A stretch of 64,000 bases of DNA from Trochalopteron elliotii (GCA_024734555.1 JANPWX010000010.1:3415066-3479065); one strand, 5' to 3'; counted from the stretch's first letter, positions 46,026 through 59,315 are shown. Notes: generated from the letters alone by a model not told the origin. Translations and numbers: made by a program.

Positions 46026-49000
46026 TCAAGAGAAAATAGTTCTAAATCAGTGCAGGTTATTTACTCCCATCCCAACCTTGTTTTGAAAAGGCTTGTGGAG
46101 TGAGCTGTTGGTTTTACGTCAGCAACTGAAGAAATGCCATCAGAGGATGATGCTCTGGAGGAAAAATCAGTTTTATTTCACAAACCAAAAATCAGTGCTA
46201 TCGTTGCACTGATAGCAACGAAACTGTCAGGACTTCACCCACACTAAGGAAAATCCTGCCAGATCCTCAGTCTGTCACCTATAAAGCTTGGAAGTTTCCT
46301 CCAACATCCATTTTAAAAGAATATATTTTGGAAGGCAGGGAAAATGCCACTTGGGTATTGGACTGTGAGGAAGCTGTGGTATCATATTTGTTTCCCTCCC
46401 TGACTTTTAGTCTTGTTAAAGGCTTATGTTGCTCTCCTGAGTGGATGTGCCATAAGCCATCTGTTTATGGATTGGTTAATACCAGTGTGTTTCTATGTGA
46501 ATGTCCCAGTTCTGCTTTGCTTATCTCATTGCACAGGAGCTGAGCCAGCTCCTGAGATGGGATGACTGAGCAGGAGAGCAATGGTACTCATTTCCAGTGA
46601 CTGGCAGATAGCTAGTTGTCTGATAGCTTTTTGCCTCTAAAAATCCTTGTTGTTGCCATTGTCCAGTTCAGAAGAGGAGGTAAATTAGGATGTTAATTTT
46701 GACATATTATTTTTTCAGTGTCTGATGATCTCCAGGCCAGAGACATACATTACTTTTCCAGGCTTCAGTGTGACTCCTTTAGTAGAAAGGTATCCTCTTG
46801 CTCAGAAACAACCTTTTTTTCCCTTTGCTCTTCTACTGCATATTCCCATGGGGTTAGTTGATCACCCCATGGGTGTGGCAAAAGAGCAAGGCTGAGAACT
46901 GTGCATACCAGGACACATATTCAGAATAATATTCTGATATTTGAGGCAGATGAATTGAAAACATGTATCTCCACAGAACTGAAAGCTAAAGCAAAGCTCT
47001 TTATCTGCTGGACTTAATGACTAATACTGGCAAAGAAATCAGTTATGAATAAACATTGTTGAAAAAAATGAAGTACTACTTCATGATTGTCCTTAGATAT
47101 GCCCTTTTTTCTCCAAAGCAATTATCTAAATGGCACTTACCTCTGAGCAGGCAGATGGTGAGGTTACTTTATTCATGCAGCTGACTGCTGGTCCTAGAAG
47201 TGTGTGGAAGTCCCTGTAGGGAATGCTAATTTCAGATGCCACAAGTGTTAAGCACCTGGACAGATATATTGTCCACAGGGAAAGCCTGGGTGTCACCTTC
47301 AAGGCAAAGATTTCTCATGCTTGGGACTGGGCACTCCACATCAGAGGCAGCTTTGTTGCCTGTTTGAAATCCTTGGCCCAGAGAGATAGAAAGGTGTGTC
47401 TGGGATTTAAGGGAAGATCATAGGTTCTGCAGGAGAAATTGTTACATGTTTTACATGCATCCATGGTCGTTAGCACACGTTTGGAGAGTGGATGTCAATA
47501 TTTGCACTGTCCCAACCTTGGGCCTGACCTACCAAGGAGCAGCCAAAGCTTAGTAAAGCAAAATGGAGGTGATTTTTTCCTTCCATTTTCTTCTGTTAGT
47601 TCCTCAGAGAATAACAAATGAGACAATAATTGGTGTCAGGATATTGGGATTTTGTGCCCCATTCCTCTAACTCTCTGAAGCTGTGCCTCTTGGCTGAGTT
47701 AGCACTTTGTTATGAAGATAGCATTTTCAATACAGCTGCCTGGGTAAAGAGTCCAGTACTAGAGCAAGCCTGGGAAAAAGTTATGCCTGCAAGACAGTTG
47801 TGATTTGTCCAAATGATTATACACATAAATTGAATTCACAATCAGCAGTATAAAGTATATATGATATACATGCATATATAAACACAAGTGCCATATGTGC
47901 CACCAGCAAAATCTCTCTCCCAGTGTTTATTTAAAATTCTGTCCTCTGATTTTATTTCCCTTCCTGATTTTTATTGTCTGCCTCATCCAAAGTTTCTGAG
48001 ATCTGAAAGCTTTTTTTTCCTGAGCTCTAAGTTCACAGACTCTCGTCCTGATAAAGCAGATAAACATCTGAAGCAAAGGGGCGTCTACTAGAATACAGCC
48101 CTGCCAGCCTGGGGGCCTCTCAGACCAACAGAGTTGGATACAGCTGGAGAGTCTGGGAGAAAGGAACAATCTCAGTTCAGATAAGATTTTTTAACTGTCT
48201 GAAACAAATTTTCAGCTGTCCAAATTTGACATCTCCTGGGAATGGAAAATATACAGCTATGACTAATTTCATTACTGTCTCATTTTTCCTCCTTGATGCT
48301 TCTATTAGAATGTTTTTTCAGAGAAAACCTGTGAGAAGATGAGGTCTTGTTTCAGTGAAGTGTTGAGATCACAGGGCATGTGTTTGCGTGGTTTTTTCTT
48401 TTCTTTTTTTTCCTTCTGGTCTCAAAGCAGAGAAAGACAAGCAATGAAGGGGGAGGTCAGCAATGAAGTTATTTTGTACGCATGCAAACACACACTTCAG
48501 ATCTTAGTGATGCAAACCAGATGTTCACTGTCTGAGTCTTAGGAAGACATTAATTTAACTCATCCAGAGTTGTGGAAAATATGGAGGCATCTATTAAAAT
48601 TTTGCCAAAAGAGGATTTAGCTATTTCTAACAGTAACTATGCATTTATATAAAATATTGTAATTATAAACTGATCCTTGATTGGTTGAACTATTGTTCTT
48701 TAAGTACTTTAAATTTCTAGTACTCCATTATTTTAAAGATTTTGACTGAAATTGTTTTGTTCTGTGGAACAAGTTTCGAATTTCTCTTCTTGTTGCTCCA
48801 GGTCTGAAATTTAAATCCATTTTAATCACTCTGATATCCTCATTTTTAAAATAAAACTTAATTTCCATCAGTCTCATAACCAAATTTATAACTTCATAAT
48901 ATTCATAACTCAGCTGGAGCTGCTGCTGGATTTTTGGTTTGTTTTGTGCTGTTCATTCCACTCTGTACTGGTCTCTGCTTCTGGTTTTGTTACCAGTGGG

Positions 49001-50189
49001 TTTTTTTACACATGTACTTCATATGGTATTATTTAGGCTCCCTGGTTGCAGACAACTTGAATAGGAGGACCATAGCACCAAAATACAGTTTCAGCGGTAA
49101 TTTTCAAGTCAATAAATGTTACAGTGTGTTTCAGAATTCCCAGTCTCAATCTCATAATCCTCCAGTAACCAGTTACAAGACCTTGTTAATCAAAGTGAAC
49201 CAAGAGCTGGGTTTTAATTTAAGGGCGTGTTTACAGCTTTGGTTTAAGGTCAGTATTCTGCTCTTTGGTTATCAATTGTTATCACACTGCTCTTCAGAAG
49301 TACACTACTAACTAGTTAGTCTTCTGATGTAGCTGCAGCACTTCCGGTGAAATTAATTCCCTTTATTTTGATATTTATGAAGTGGAGGCATCCCCAGGAG
49401 TTCTGAGTACCATCAGCTCTGTTGATAACTTATATATCCACATTAGGTCAGCTGAATCTCACCCTTTCTGCCTTAAGCCTCAGTCAATACAAATTCAAAT
49501 GCAATTGAATTAATTCAGCAGTAAGTGATGTCCTCTCCTCTCTTTGAGAACCACGTAGTGATTCCCCATTAGTTCTCTGACTCTTTCTGCTCTAGCTGAA
49601 GGACCTAATCTGCTTTAAACAATTCCAATCACTAACTACTCTACCTGAAAGCAGAGATACAGCCTTTATGCTACTGCTATTATTGAATAGCTCTAAAATC
49701 TGCTTGAAACTTCAATGGTTTGTCCAGAAGAATTCAGTCTGTCCCAGCCTCTGAAACATGGCTGTAAGAAGGGTTTTCAGGTATCTTTCATGCCTCATAT
49801 GGTCCAGAGTGGGACTGGATGAAAACAGTTTAGGCGAAGGTTTTCTTGCATCCCTTTCCCAAGCTACAATTGTGGGTGTGCTCCATGCTGCGGTAGGTCT
49901 CCACATGAGCATGTCATTCACTTCTGAGAACCATGTTCCTGGATAGCTAGGGATGTATGGGAAAGGATTAAAGGGATTATATGTAAAACTTGGTACATAG
50001 ATGACCAAGGAGGATTGCAGGATAGAAGTCAGATGACATGTGAAGGATGTGAATATAAAAGGAAGTGAAGGATTATTCACAGAACTTTGTGAGAGGAAAT
50101 GGCACAAATGAGATGAGGCCCAAAAAAAAAAAATGCCAGCCTGGCTTTCAGAAAACTGAATACATTTTTAGGATGCACAGAGCAAGGAT
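46026..50189. other. Anonymous DNA, 4.2 kb
   Basis: Free of recognised transposons except the hairpin at 46191-46220. AT-rich from 48540 to 48900, with a TA-rich patch near 47855-47885. The 125-codon plus frame (48934-49311) and 131-codon minus frame (49712-50107) have no domain I can recognise. Confidence 0.5.
46191..46220. other. Overlapping inverted repeats
   Basis: Three mutually exclusive stems share 30 bases: ATCAGTGC (46191-46198) with GCACTGAT (46206-46213), GCTATC (46197-46202) with GATAGC (46211-46216), and CGTTGC (46202-46207) with GCAACG (46215-46220). Confidence 0.7.
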
Positions 50190-51530
50190 TAAATAAGCAG
50201 TGTGTTACAAGTCTCACTACAGTCCCCAGTAAAATCATGAAAAATATTATTCTAGGAAGTACTGAAAAACACCTGGAGGACAATGCAGGCATCAGCCACA
50301 GCCAGCAAGGCTCCATGAGGGGAAAGTCCTGCTTGTCAAGCCTGGTTTCCTTGTACAACAGGGTAACCCACCCAGCTGATCTAGGAAAGCCAGCAAATGT
50401 AATCCTCTTTGACTTCCCCAAAGCTTTTTACAGGCCCTCCCAGGGTCCTTCTGAACAAAATGCCCAGCCCACAGCTGGATAAACACATCACGTGCTCATG
50501 GGTCAGGAGCAAATGGTGACAGTGGCTGGGTGACATCAGGTTGGCACTGGTCTCTGGTGAGGATCTGCAGGGCTCCATCCTGAGCCCTGTGCTCCTCACC
50601 ATCTTCATTAATGACCTCGACACAGGACTCAATGGAACACACTGCAAGTTTGCCATTGACAATAAACTGGGAGGAATTGCTAACTGCCCTGAGGGCAGAG
50701 AGGCCCTGCAGAGAGACCTGGGCAAATTGGAGACTTGGACAATCACCAACCGTGTGAAGTTTAACGAGGGCAAGTGCCAGAGTCTGCTCTGGGACAGGGC
50801 AACCCTGGCTGTGTGTATGGACTGGGGAATGAGGCTGCAGAGCAGCTATAGAAAGGGACCTGGGGCTCCTGGTGCATGGCCAGCTGGACATGAGTCAGCA
50901 GTGCCCTGGCACTGGAGGGACATCCAGGTCCTGGGGGCCATCAGGCACAGCATTGCCAGCCAGGCAAGAGGGGGTATTGTCCCTCTCTGCTCTGCACTGG
51001 GGCAGCCTCACCTAGAACACTGTCTGCAGTTTTGGGCACCATGGGTTAAAAAACGGCATTAAGCCATTGGAGAACATCCAAAGAAGGGTCATGAGGATGG
51101 GGAAGGGTCTGAAGAGGAGGCTGTATGGGGAGCAGCTGAGGTCACTTGGTCTGTTCAGCCTGGAGAAGGGATGACTGAGAGCGGACCTCATTGCAGTTAC
51201 AGCTTTCTCATGAGGTGAAGAGGAAGGGCAGACAGTGATCTCTGCTCTCTGGTGACCAGTGACAGTCCTGAGGAAATGGCATGAAGTTATATCAGAGGAG
51301 GTTCAGGCTGGATATTAGAAAATGTTCTCCCCCCAAGAGGTGTTTGAGCACCGGAGCAGACTCCCCAGGGAAATGGTCACAGCAGCAGCCCTGACAGAGT
51401 TCAAGAAGCACAGTGGACAATGGACAATGCTCTGAAGCACAGGTTGGGATTGTTGGGGTGTCCTGTGCAGGGTCAGGAGCTGGACTGATCCTAATGGGTC
51501 CGTTCCAACTCAACATATTCTATGATTCTG
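50190..51530 (+). mobile_element. CR1-type LINE with reverse transcriptase remnant
   Basis: Runs from the N-terminal part of the reverse transcriptase to a 3' end ending TATTCTATGATTCTG. The 3' UTR wording (AGCTGGACTGATCCTAATGGG and CCGTTCCAACTCAACATA) differs from the other copies, indicating another CR1 subfamily. The upstream limit is fuzzy: 'ctcactacagtccccagtaaaatc' at about 50210 is the first clear match. Confidence 0.93.
50223..51062 (+). pseudogene. CR1 ORF2 reverse transcriptase remnant
   Basis: Fragments in order: a K-S-C-L block (GKSCLSSLVSLYN, about 50310), FDFPKAFY (about 50410), then a frame at 50541-51062 with DLQGSILSPVLLTIFINDLD. That frame continues with FAID at its residues 37-40, GREALQRDLGKLETW, and at the C-terminus LCSALGQPHLEHCLQFWAP. 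Family catalytic text is FADD, and here the first Asp is Ile (codon ATT, 50655-50657). A stop near 50481 and frame changes upstream also break the enzyme. Reverse transcription by this copy is not possible. Confidence 0.92.
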
Positions 51531-52440
51531 TTTTCTGGGTGCTATTTTAATTTCAGCACTAAGTAGTCTTCATCAGAGACAGATTTCCAAGGAGGATTAT
51601 TCAGTGTAGCAGAGATTCAGCTGCCTAACCTCTCCTGGGCAGCTCCTGATGGACAAGGTTTATATTGCTAAGCAAAGAGTTACCTATGATAAAAACCAGA
51701 AAAGGTAATGGGAAGACTGGGCTTTGTCTTCAGGCTCTAAAGAGGACCAGCTCTACCAGACCTGGCAGAAGGTGTTTCTCAGAATTCATCAGGTTTCTTC
51801 TTGTGCTACCCAAATCCTTTCTGATATAGTATGTTGAAAGGGTAAATCTTCTCCCATTTAACTCAAGGTGACCTTAGAGCATTCATGGAAGATATGACAT
51901 GCTGGATCCAAGTTCCTCCTCTCTCTCAGGTGACTAGAAGATAAAACTCCTCCAAAATCAGTGCCCTTGCAGTATTGCTAGAGAGCAGGCCAGTACATTT
52001 CTCTGCTGCTGTTTTGTGGGGCAGGGCAACATCTGGATGTCTTTACCAGAGCAGATGCTCAAGAGGAGACAGTAAAACATTTGGTTTATGAGCTCCACTG
52101 GATTTTAGGAGTCAACTGGGTATTAAAAGGCTGATGCCAAACTTATGCAGTCCTTTTCTTACCACCAAGAGACTATCATAGGCTGCTATGGAATGCCACT
52201 ACTAACATTAGGGATTTTTAGGGTTAACAAGCAGTTAATTGAAGTGGCTCTAGTGCCAGAAGTAACAAATAGATGGTTAGTCCTTTGGTGGAATTTAACA
52301 TCTAAATTTTGAAAGCTTTTTTTTCTAATTTCTCAAAACCTAATGGTGTAACCACTTTCCACCATGTTAGAAGAAAACTCCCAGGGAACTGTTACTCTGT
52401 GTGTGCTGTAGCATGGTCCTAGAGAGTGCCCTGCATCACT
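51531..52440. other. Anonymous DNA
   Basis: No repeat family or exon recognised. Confidence 0.5.
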
Positions 52441-53000
52441 GAGCCCTGAGCACACTGCTGTAAACTGATGACAACACGAAGGGACGGGTTCTCATTTGGA
52501 CATCCAAAGACTGTTCATTCAGGGACACAAACAGGGAACAGCAGAGGGGTCCAGGGACAACAATAGCATCGAATAGGTCCAGGGAAGAGAACAGGATTGG
52601 GCTGAAGGCGCAGGGTTATATCTGAGACAGAAGGGGTGGATCTGAGGGTCAAGGGCCAATAAAGGGAAGTGGTGCAGGGGAGTGACTAGTAACAGGAGGG
52701 CACCAATAGGATAACAGGGGTGGGAGTACTGCAGCAACATTAGGCCAATGGGGGTCAAGGGAGGGAGGAACATTCTGAAAAGAGTACATAAATGGTAGAC
52801 AGGGGCTGAATGGGGTGACATTAGCTAACTAACCAATAATGTAACAGAACTTAAAAGATATTATCATATGGCTCCAAAGGCCAATGGGAGAGAGGTTTTT
52901 CTTGCCATTATCTAGAGGGGTGTTTCTCATTTGCATTGGTCCCTCCAGGGCTGAGCATAACTACCCTGGTGGCAGGCCCCTGGGCCTTGACAGAGAACTG
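52441..53000 (-). mobile_element. CCAAT-rich, possibly LTR-derived block
   Basis: Five CCAAT pentamers occur on the plus strand within about 230 bp (near 52658, 52706, 52745, 52833 and 52881). The plus strand at 52530-52760 is G/A-rich, and a decayed 'actgttcattcaggg' could be an antisense polyadenylation region. The texture resembles an antisense avian ERV LTR as I recall it, but termini and duplication were not found. The 100-codon minus frame at 52519-52821 follows from this composition. Confidence 0.4.
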
Positions 53001-53920
53001 AGAAAATTTAAAAACAACTTAAAACTGAAACAGGATAGTAGCAATAAATTCAAGAGTACTTCCTTTTTCTCACACAGCAATAGTCCTCTGCTGGGAACTT
53101 TGCCTTAAAAATGCCTGCTGGGAGCATCCCTGGCAAAAACTTAACATGTGAAGGGCTAGCAGGCTAATGAGCTTTGATAGATAAGTGTAGAGACTTGTCT
53201 GGTGAAGAGATGACTCCTTTCTTTTTTCCTCCAGAAGAGCTTTCAAAGTATCATTGTTGGATAACCACAATTCACATAAAATATTTGCTCTTTGGAAAAT
53301 GAAGATGAGATAGTCTTGAGTCTGGTAGAAAATCCCAATAATCCCCAGAGAGCACTGAACGTGAAAGGAAAATACCCTAGGCTCTGCAGTTCAAAGAACA
53401 GATAAAAAGTCTCCAAACCATGGGTTTTCTTTTAAACCATATTTGTAGGCTTTATTGTAAACTCTTCACATGCTGTCTTCTTGCTCTAAATTTCTCACTC
53501 GCACCTGTTCCTGGTTTTTTTGCTGTCTTTAGGTGGCATACAGGACAGAGGGTCATGTTCCCTTTGATGTGTGAGTGTAACCTGCTGGCAGAGCTTCAGT
53601 GGCATTGGCCGTAGCCTTGTACGGAGATGCACTGAAATGGGATCCTGCTACACAAGGAAGCATGGAAAGATGTGAGCAGTGACAATCTTTCTCTCAAAAA
53701 GATTACAAATGAGACAGATAAATAAGCATATTTTGGAGTGAGAAGAGCCTACTTAGTCAGCAAATATAATAGGATATGTTACATCATTTGCTGAAATGTT
53801 CGAGGTTAAATGGTGACCTGTAAGAAAGTGTAAGAGCTATCCCTTAGACCTAATACTGGAAACAAGAGTCCAAGTCCTGAGCTCAGGTCCTACTAGCAAG
53901 CCATGGGTTGGGCACTAAAT
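53001..53920. other. Anonymous DNA
   Basis: No recognised repeat or exon. Confidence 0.5.
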
Positions 53921-54123
53921 ACTGTGAGGGTGGTGAGGCCCTGGCACAGGTTGCCCGGAGAAGCTGTGTCTCCCCCTTCCTTGGGAGTGTTCAAGGCCAG
54001 GTTGGACAGGGCTTGAAGCAAATTGGTCTAGTGGAAGGTGTCCCTGCCCATGGCAGGGGGTGGAATTGTATGAGCTTTAATATCCCTTCCAAACCAAACC
54101 AGGCTGCTATTCTATAATTATAT
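53921..54123 (+). mobile_element. CR1 LINE 3' end
   Basis: Blocks GTGAGGGTGGTGAGGCCCTG, GTGTTCAAGGCCAGGTTGG, CTAGTGGAAGGTGTCCCTGC and CCATGGCAGGGGGTGG, with a mutated end (attctataattatatg). Among the best-preserved 3' UTRs here. Confidence 0.95.
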
Positions 54124-57100
54124 GTTGCAAGAACTGAAGTGGGAAAACTAATATTATCAATAATTTTAAGCACCAGACAAAATTATTTTGCTAATCTTCA
54201 AACAAATCCCAAATTTTAGCAGAATTTGCCAGATAGTTTTAACAGGAAGCTTTAGAGCAGGAGGTGAAGGTAATGATGAAGAGGCAGTACCACAATGATT
54301 CCTGCCTGGAACCATTCAGTGGTTTAATCTTGTTGTGAAAATGGAGACTCAATCTCTGCTTTGACCAAGGATGTCACATGCCCTCAAGCTCTTCTGAGCA
54401 GCTTATTTTTCCATCAGCATCCCTGACTGCTCCATCCTTTCACGGGGAGAAGTTCCCACTGATTTTTGAACTTTATTGCAGCACATTTATTCATTATTTT
54501 TACTCTTTCATGGTAGTTGGAATTACAGTTTATTTGCCTCCACATGACATACATGATACAAAGTACTAAGGAAATGTTTGAAGCTAATAAAAACAGCACA
54601 AATCCCTCCCAGTTCCTCCATCCTGCTGACTTCAAAATATACTAGTTGAACTAAAAGTGACTGCTAGGACAGAGAAATGTATAGGAGACGAAATATTTCT
54701 GGGAATAGCTGCTAAGACGCAAGCCAAGCATCTTATGTTAGGGTCATGTTCATAAATCAGGAAAGAATTGTGGACTCATTCTGAGCCTACCAGTCCTGGA
54801 GGAAGGTCACCAAAAACTCAAGGATAGTACAGACCAATGTGTCCTCGCTTCTGAAATTTTTGAATTTCTAGTGTTTCAAAGAGGATAAACACTTTAGCCT
54901 AGATCATGAATTAGCACCATGTTTTTTTCCCAGAAGTAAAAAACCGCTACTTATAATCTTAGACTTAAGCATTCCTTACATTCCTTATTAAACCTTTTTT
55001 TTAATCAGTGTTACTAAATAGACATTAGTAACAGCATGAAGGGAAAAAAAAAACAGGAAAAAAATGTGTGCTCTGTAATATTTAATCAGCGCCATATTTA
55101 AGTCAAAAATGAATGCTTTTCTTACAAATACTCTTTTGTGCAAATAGAAGCTTGCCCAGAGGAGCCTGTTCCTTGCATTATGCAGGCAATCAGGTTGAAA
55201 AATCAATTTGGTCTTATAATCTATGAGTCAAACTCCATTTTACTAGTATGACTGAGAACAAAGTCATACATGGATGGCAAGATCACCAGACCCACAGCAG
55301 GTATCTGTCCTTTTCTGAATCCCACTAGTCCAGTCCTCTTGGATGTGTAGGCAGAGACATGGTCTTTCAAGCAAAGTAGAGATCGCCCAGTTGTTTTCTA
55401 CTGTTGCCTAACATAACTAATAAAACATTAATGAAAAAAATAGGGCAAAAGTGAAATCCTGAAGAAACTTAAATTCCTGGCATTTCCAAGGAAATCCATG
55501 GTCTAATAGTGGGTGTTTTTCAAGCATAAGCTCCACAGAACTCACTGTCCTATAAGCATCAGAGGACAGCAAAGACAAGCTTTGTGATAGCAAAGACAAG
55601 CAGTTCCAAGTAAGAGCACAACACAAAGGGCTTCCTCTTGCATTAGGCACTGCATCTGAGATTTCAAGGAACTGAAGAGGCAGATGAGTCAGTTATGCTC
55701 AACATTCCCATTCCTGACAAGCCTATGGAGGATCTTCTGGAGGGTTCTGCAGGCCCCTTGGGGATGAAGTGATATAAATGAAAGTAAAATTTGACCTGCA
55801 TATTTCTTCTTTCCTTGTAATGAGAAAAATCACTAATTAAAGCCAAGAAGAATTTAATATCCTGCATCAAGCTCTACAAAGTCTGGTTTCCAAATACAAA
55901 AACACTGCTTCCACTTTGGCTCAGAGTAGCAATTCACACACTACACCCTTGGGGCGATGATTCAACCTCTCTGCACACATACTTTTTTTCCAGCTGGGAA
56001 CAGCCTTCAATTTTTTATCACAACTCTGCTATCTGCCTCCATTTTTTATATTATTTATACGCATGTGTATCAGATCCTCAGTTAACTAATTTATAGCCAC
56101 TGAAGGATGCCAAGCGCTAATTTTTAATTTTCAACAAAATATGTCCTTTTCTGAAAGCTATGACATTGTTCTCAAATTAAGTTTAGCACTTTTTTCGCCT
56201 TTGGGTCTTTTTCTTTTTTTTAATTTTGTTTCAGGGAGGTTGGTAATTTGAGGTCAGTTCTGCTTCCTTGCTGGATCAGACCCCACACTCAGAGTATGAT
56301 GATGACTTAAGTCTTTGTTCTGGGACATTCTCACATGAAGGGGTTGTGTTAGTTGTCTCTTCAATTACCAAATCAGTGGATTGGTTTTGAGGTCAAAGCT
56401 GCGTGTGTTCAAGAGGGCTTTGTGGCAAGCCAACTCACGTAGAAATCTATAGTGGCTTGGGATCAAAGAAAATAGTGTTGTTTGTAATAACTTGGAGAAA
56501 AATCTGTGGACAATATTTGCTGGAAATGAGCTTGTGGGGAATATGAGACTCCTACAAGAGTATTTCACATACTCTTTTTTTCTGCTTGCTTCTAATAAAT
56601 GTGTTAATGGCTTGGTTTGTGCCAGCTGAACTTGATAAACTCCTTGAAGGAGGCTGAAGGATAATAAAATCATGCGTTTGGAACAGCTGAGCTAGGTCCC
56701 ATAGCAGAAGGAAAGGTCTGTTTTGCTTTGGGTGGAGTTGTCAGCTGCTGGAATGGTTGTTAGCTGAAAAAGGAGTGAGGTTGATCCGGGACCTCAGTAA
56801 TAACCTAAATGCTGGAGAAGACCTGGCTTCTACTGCCAAGGAGCCAAGAGCCTGGAGGAGAGAGTTAGTCACCAAAAGGCTGCTCCTCCCACTGCTGGTG
56901 GGGTGCTGGGGTGACGGATTTCTGTGCTCACATGGGGCAGTGAATACCAAGGTTATGACCGGGGCCCAGGGGTCTGTGGCCTGAGGAATTTGCTCGTGAG
57001 CCTGCAGTAGCATCCCATGAAGCCTGTGCCCCTGGGAACACACATCCTTAGGGAATGTGCTCCCTTGGAAGACAAATTTCATTTACACAACCTCAGGCTC

Positions 57101-59086
57101 ATTCCAAACATCAGATCAGCTCAGAAACATCTGTCCAGATGAGGGGAGATCCAGCATGAGCAGAGGATGAAGGAGGAGCATTATATTGTCCCCAGCATCT
57201 CTGCATAGCCAGCAGAGGAGTCAGAGTGAGTGTCTTCCATGTGGGAAAGGGAAACTACAGAACTAAGGACAACTCTTGTGCAAAGAGGGGACCACGAACA
57301 AACCTCTGGGCTTTTTCCCTGAGAATGAAACCTGTCATGTTTCAAGAGTTGATCTATCCAGGACTGAAATGAGGTACTCTTGATGCAACTTGGTGTGAAA
57401 AGGCAATGACAGTGGACAACACTGATGTTCCACGTAACATAAAGTGACGCAGAGAACTTCCATCTGCATATGAAGAATAGCATCAGTTTCCAGAGATAAT
57501 ATTGATAAATTACTAAGCTTAATCAAATCAAGGCTTTCCATATTCCGCTATTTCAGTTATCATTCCATACTCATTTTTTTAGGGAATACCAGGCCGTGGG
57601 AGAGATATCTTGACCATTTTCAGTTTGATAATCCTACCAGATCCTTGATGTCACTGAAACCCATGATCCGTTATTCACAGATGACAAAAACACTGCAAAA
57701 ACAGCAAAAGATAAAGGGGAAAATTAATACCATAAGAAAACATAAAATCATACAGTATCAAAACAGAAAGACACCCTTACATGATGAAGAAGATTATGGA
57801 AAGCACCAAGGCTTGAAGAGACTTGTGAGGTTTCTGCTTAGATGAACATAACCATCTCATGGTATCTCAGAATGCATTAGTAGGTGAACTAAACACAACA
57901 ACCAAGTTTTGAAACATTCAGGCAAAAGAACCAAGGATAATAAAAGTGTTAAAAATTTGACTCGTAGCAGAAGTCACAAAGTACTGAGACTGTGAAGCTG
58001 TCATAGCTAGGAGAAAAAAGTGTGTCTTGATCAGATTCTTAGAGTGCTATGGAAGATGACAGGAGAATTTTCAGTCTTAAGAGAAAATCGTAGAATGAGA
58101 CCTAGAGGATGGAGGTTGGATCTACATGTGTAACAAGTCATCAGAGCAACTTAGAACTGAGAATGTGGTTGAATTTTCATTGCTAATAACTCTCCAAATC
58201 ACCACAGGATATTTTTCTCCATTTTGAGCCTGAATTAACTGCCAAAATCCTAATGACCTCTTACACAAGAAGTCAGACAAGATGATCAACCTTGGTGTCC
58301 TCTGATTTTAGAGCCTATGACTAATGTATCATGTGTTTGTTCCCTCATTCTCTCTAGGGAAGGACAGAGAGTGGGCTGTTTAGTTTTGGAAGTATTATTG
58401 GGAGGTTTTAGTGTTCTGTACTTATTTTAGATGCAGAAGGTCAGAAATGTGTTATAGTTGGACTGTTTTGGGAGGGTTCTTTATGGGGTGCTTATTCCAT
58501 CCTGGCCACTGAGAGAGCTTTGTATTTTATATCTCTTCTATTAGAAAGTTCTGTGGTGCCAGAGGATTGAAATATTCCAAGCTGGGGAGCTGTGGGTGAT
58601 CTTTTGCCACTGAACCCATAAGGAGTGGGTTTTTGGCTCAGAGTTGTAGGCAACTATTATGTACAGAAAAGGCATTGTCTGATTCCATATCTGATGCCAC
58701 TTGATGTGGTGCTTCAAGGAAAGATAACCCACTGCTGATTTTGAAGACCTGTGATGCTCCTCTGCTCATCCACAACTATTCTTTTATAGAAAATGATCAA
58801 TGTAAAGCCCCCCAATGCTTGCTGAGGAGACAGTATTGGCTCTTTAAACTCTGTCAAAGCTCAAAGATGACCAGTAGGGCTTCTTAGTTACTTTTCAAAT
58901 ATTAAGATATCTCCTACAAACACTTGCAACCAGCCAAACATAACTATGGCACTCAGATATGTCAATGGTGTGACTAATCAAAATTATTTTTAAGGGAAAA
59001 AATATTTATCCAGGAAAACAGATGATATTCTGATTAAAAAATGTCATTGCTTTGCAGTGCCTAATGAAGCATGCAAGTTCACCCTT
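54124..59086. other. Anonymous DNA, ~5 kb
   Basis: The longest stretch without a confident repeat. AT-rich from 54880 to 56230. A phrase at 58264-58322 (gtcagacaagatgatcaacc and then 'tgattttagagcctatga') may be a very old CR1/L3 tail, but too little remains to assert it. No exon recognised. Confidence 0.45.
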
Positions 59087-59186
59087 AGATCACCCTTGCT
59101 GTTAATTTCTTCCGCAGCAAGAAACTATATGGAGAGTGTATATATATATATATATACACACACTAAATACTGTATCAGAAAACACG
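59087..59186 (+). repeat. Duplicated microsatellite module, copy A
   Basis: Starts AGATCACCCTTGCTGTTA, then tttcttc.gca.caagaaactatat, a TA/CA microsatellite (59138-59163), and 'ctaaatactgtatcagaaaaca'. The same flanks in the same order occur at 60844-60966. The match ends at both edges. Confidence 0.85.
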
Positions 59187-59249
59187 AAAAAAGGAAAGGG
59201 CAAAGTTTTGTAAATATACAGCCAATCTTTACTATTGTACTGAACAAAA

Positions 59250-59315
59250 CATCTCATCCCTGGAAGTGTTCAAGGCCAGACTGGATGGGGCTTAGAGCAA
59301 CCTGGTCTACTGGTA
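59250..59315 (+). mobile_element. CR1 3' UTR, 5' piece of a split copy
   Basis: ATCCCTGGAAGTGTTCAAGG through CAACCTGGTCTACTGG, then interrupted by a (TG)8 run and another repeat. The CR1 resumes at 59621. Confidence 0.88.

Noticed and set aside
48934..49311. 125-codon frame with a hydrophobic N-terminus that looks like a membrane protein
   Set aside because: The hydrophobicity comes from T-rich DNA. No topology or family support downstream.
52519..52821. 100-codon Pro/Leu-rich minus frame
   Set aside because: Falls in the CCAAT/G-rich repeat-like block and has no homologue I recognise.
58264..58322. Very old CR1/L3 tail
   Set aside because: Only scattered words match, too few to assert without an alignment.
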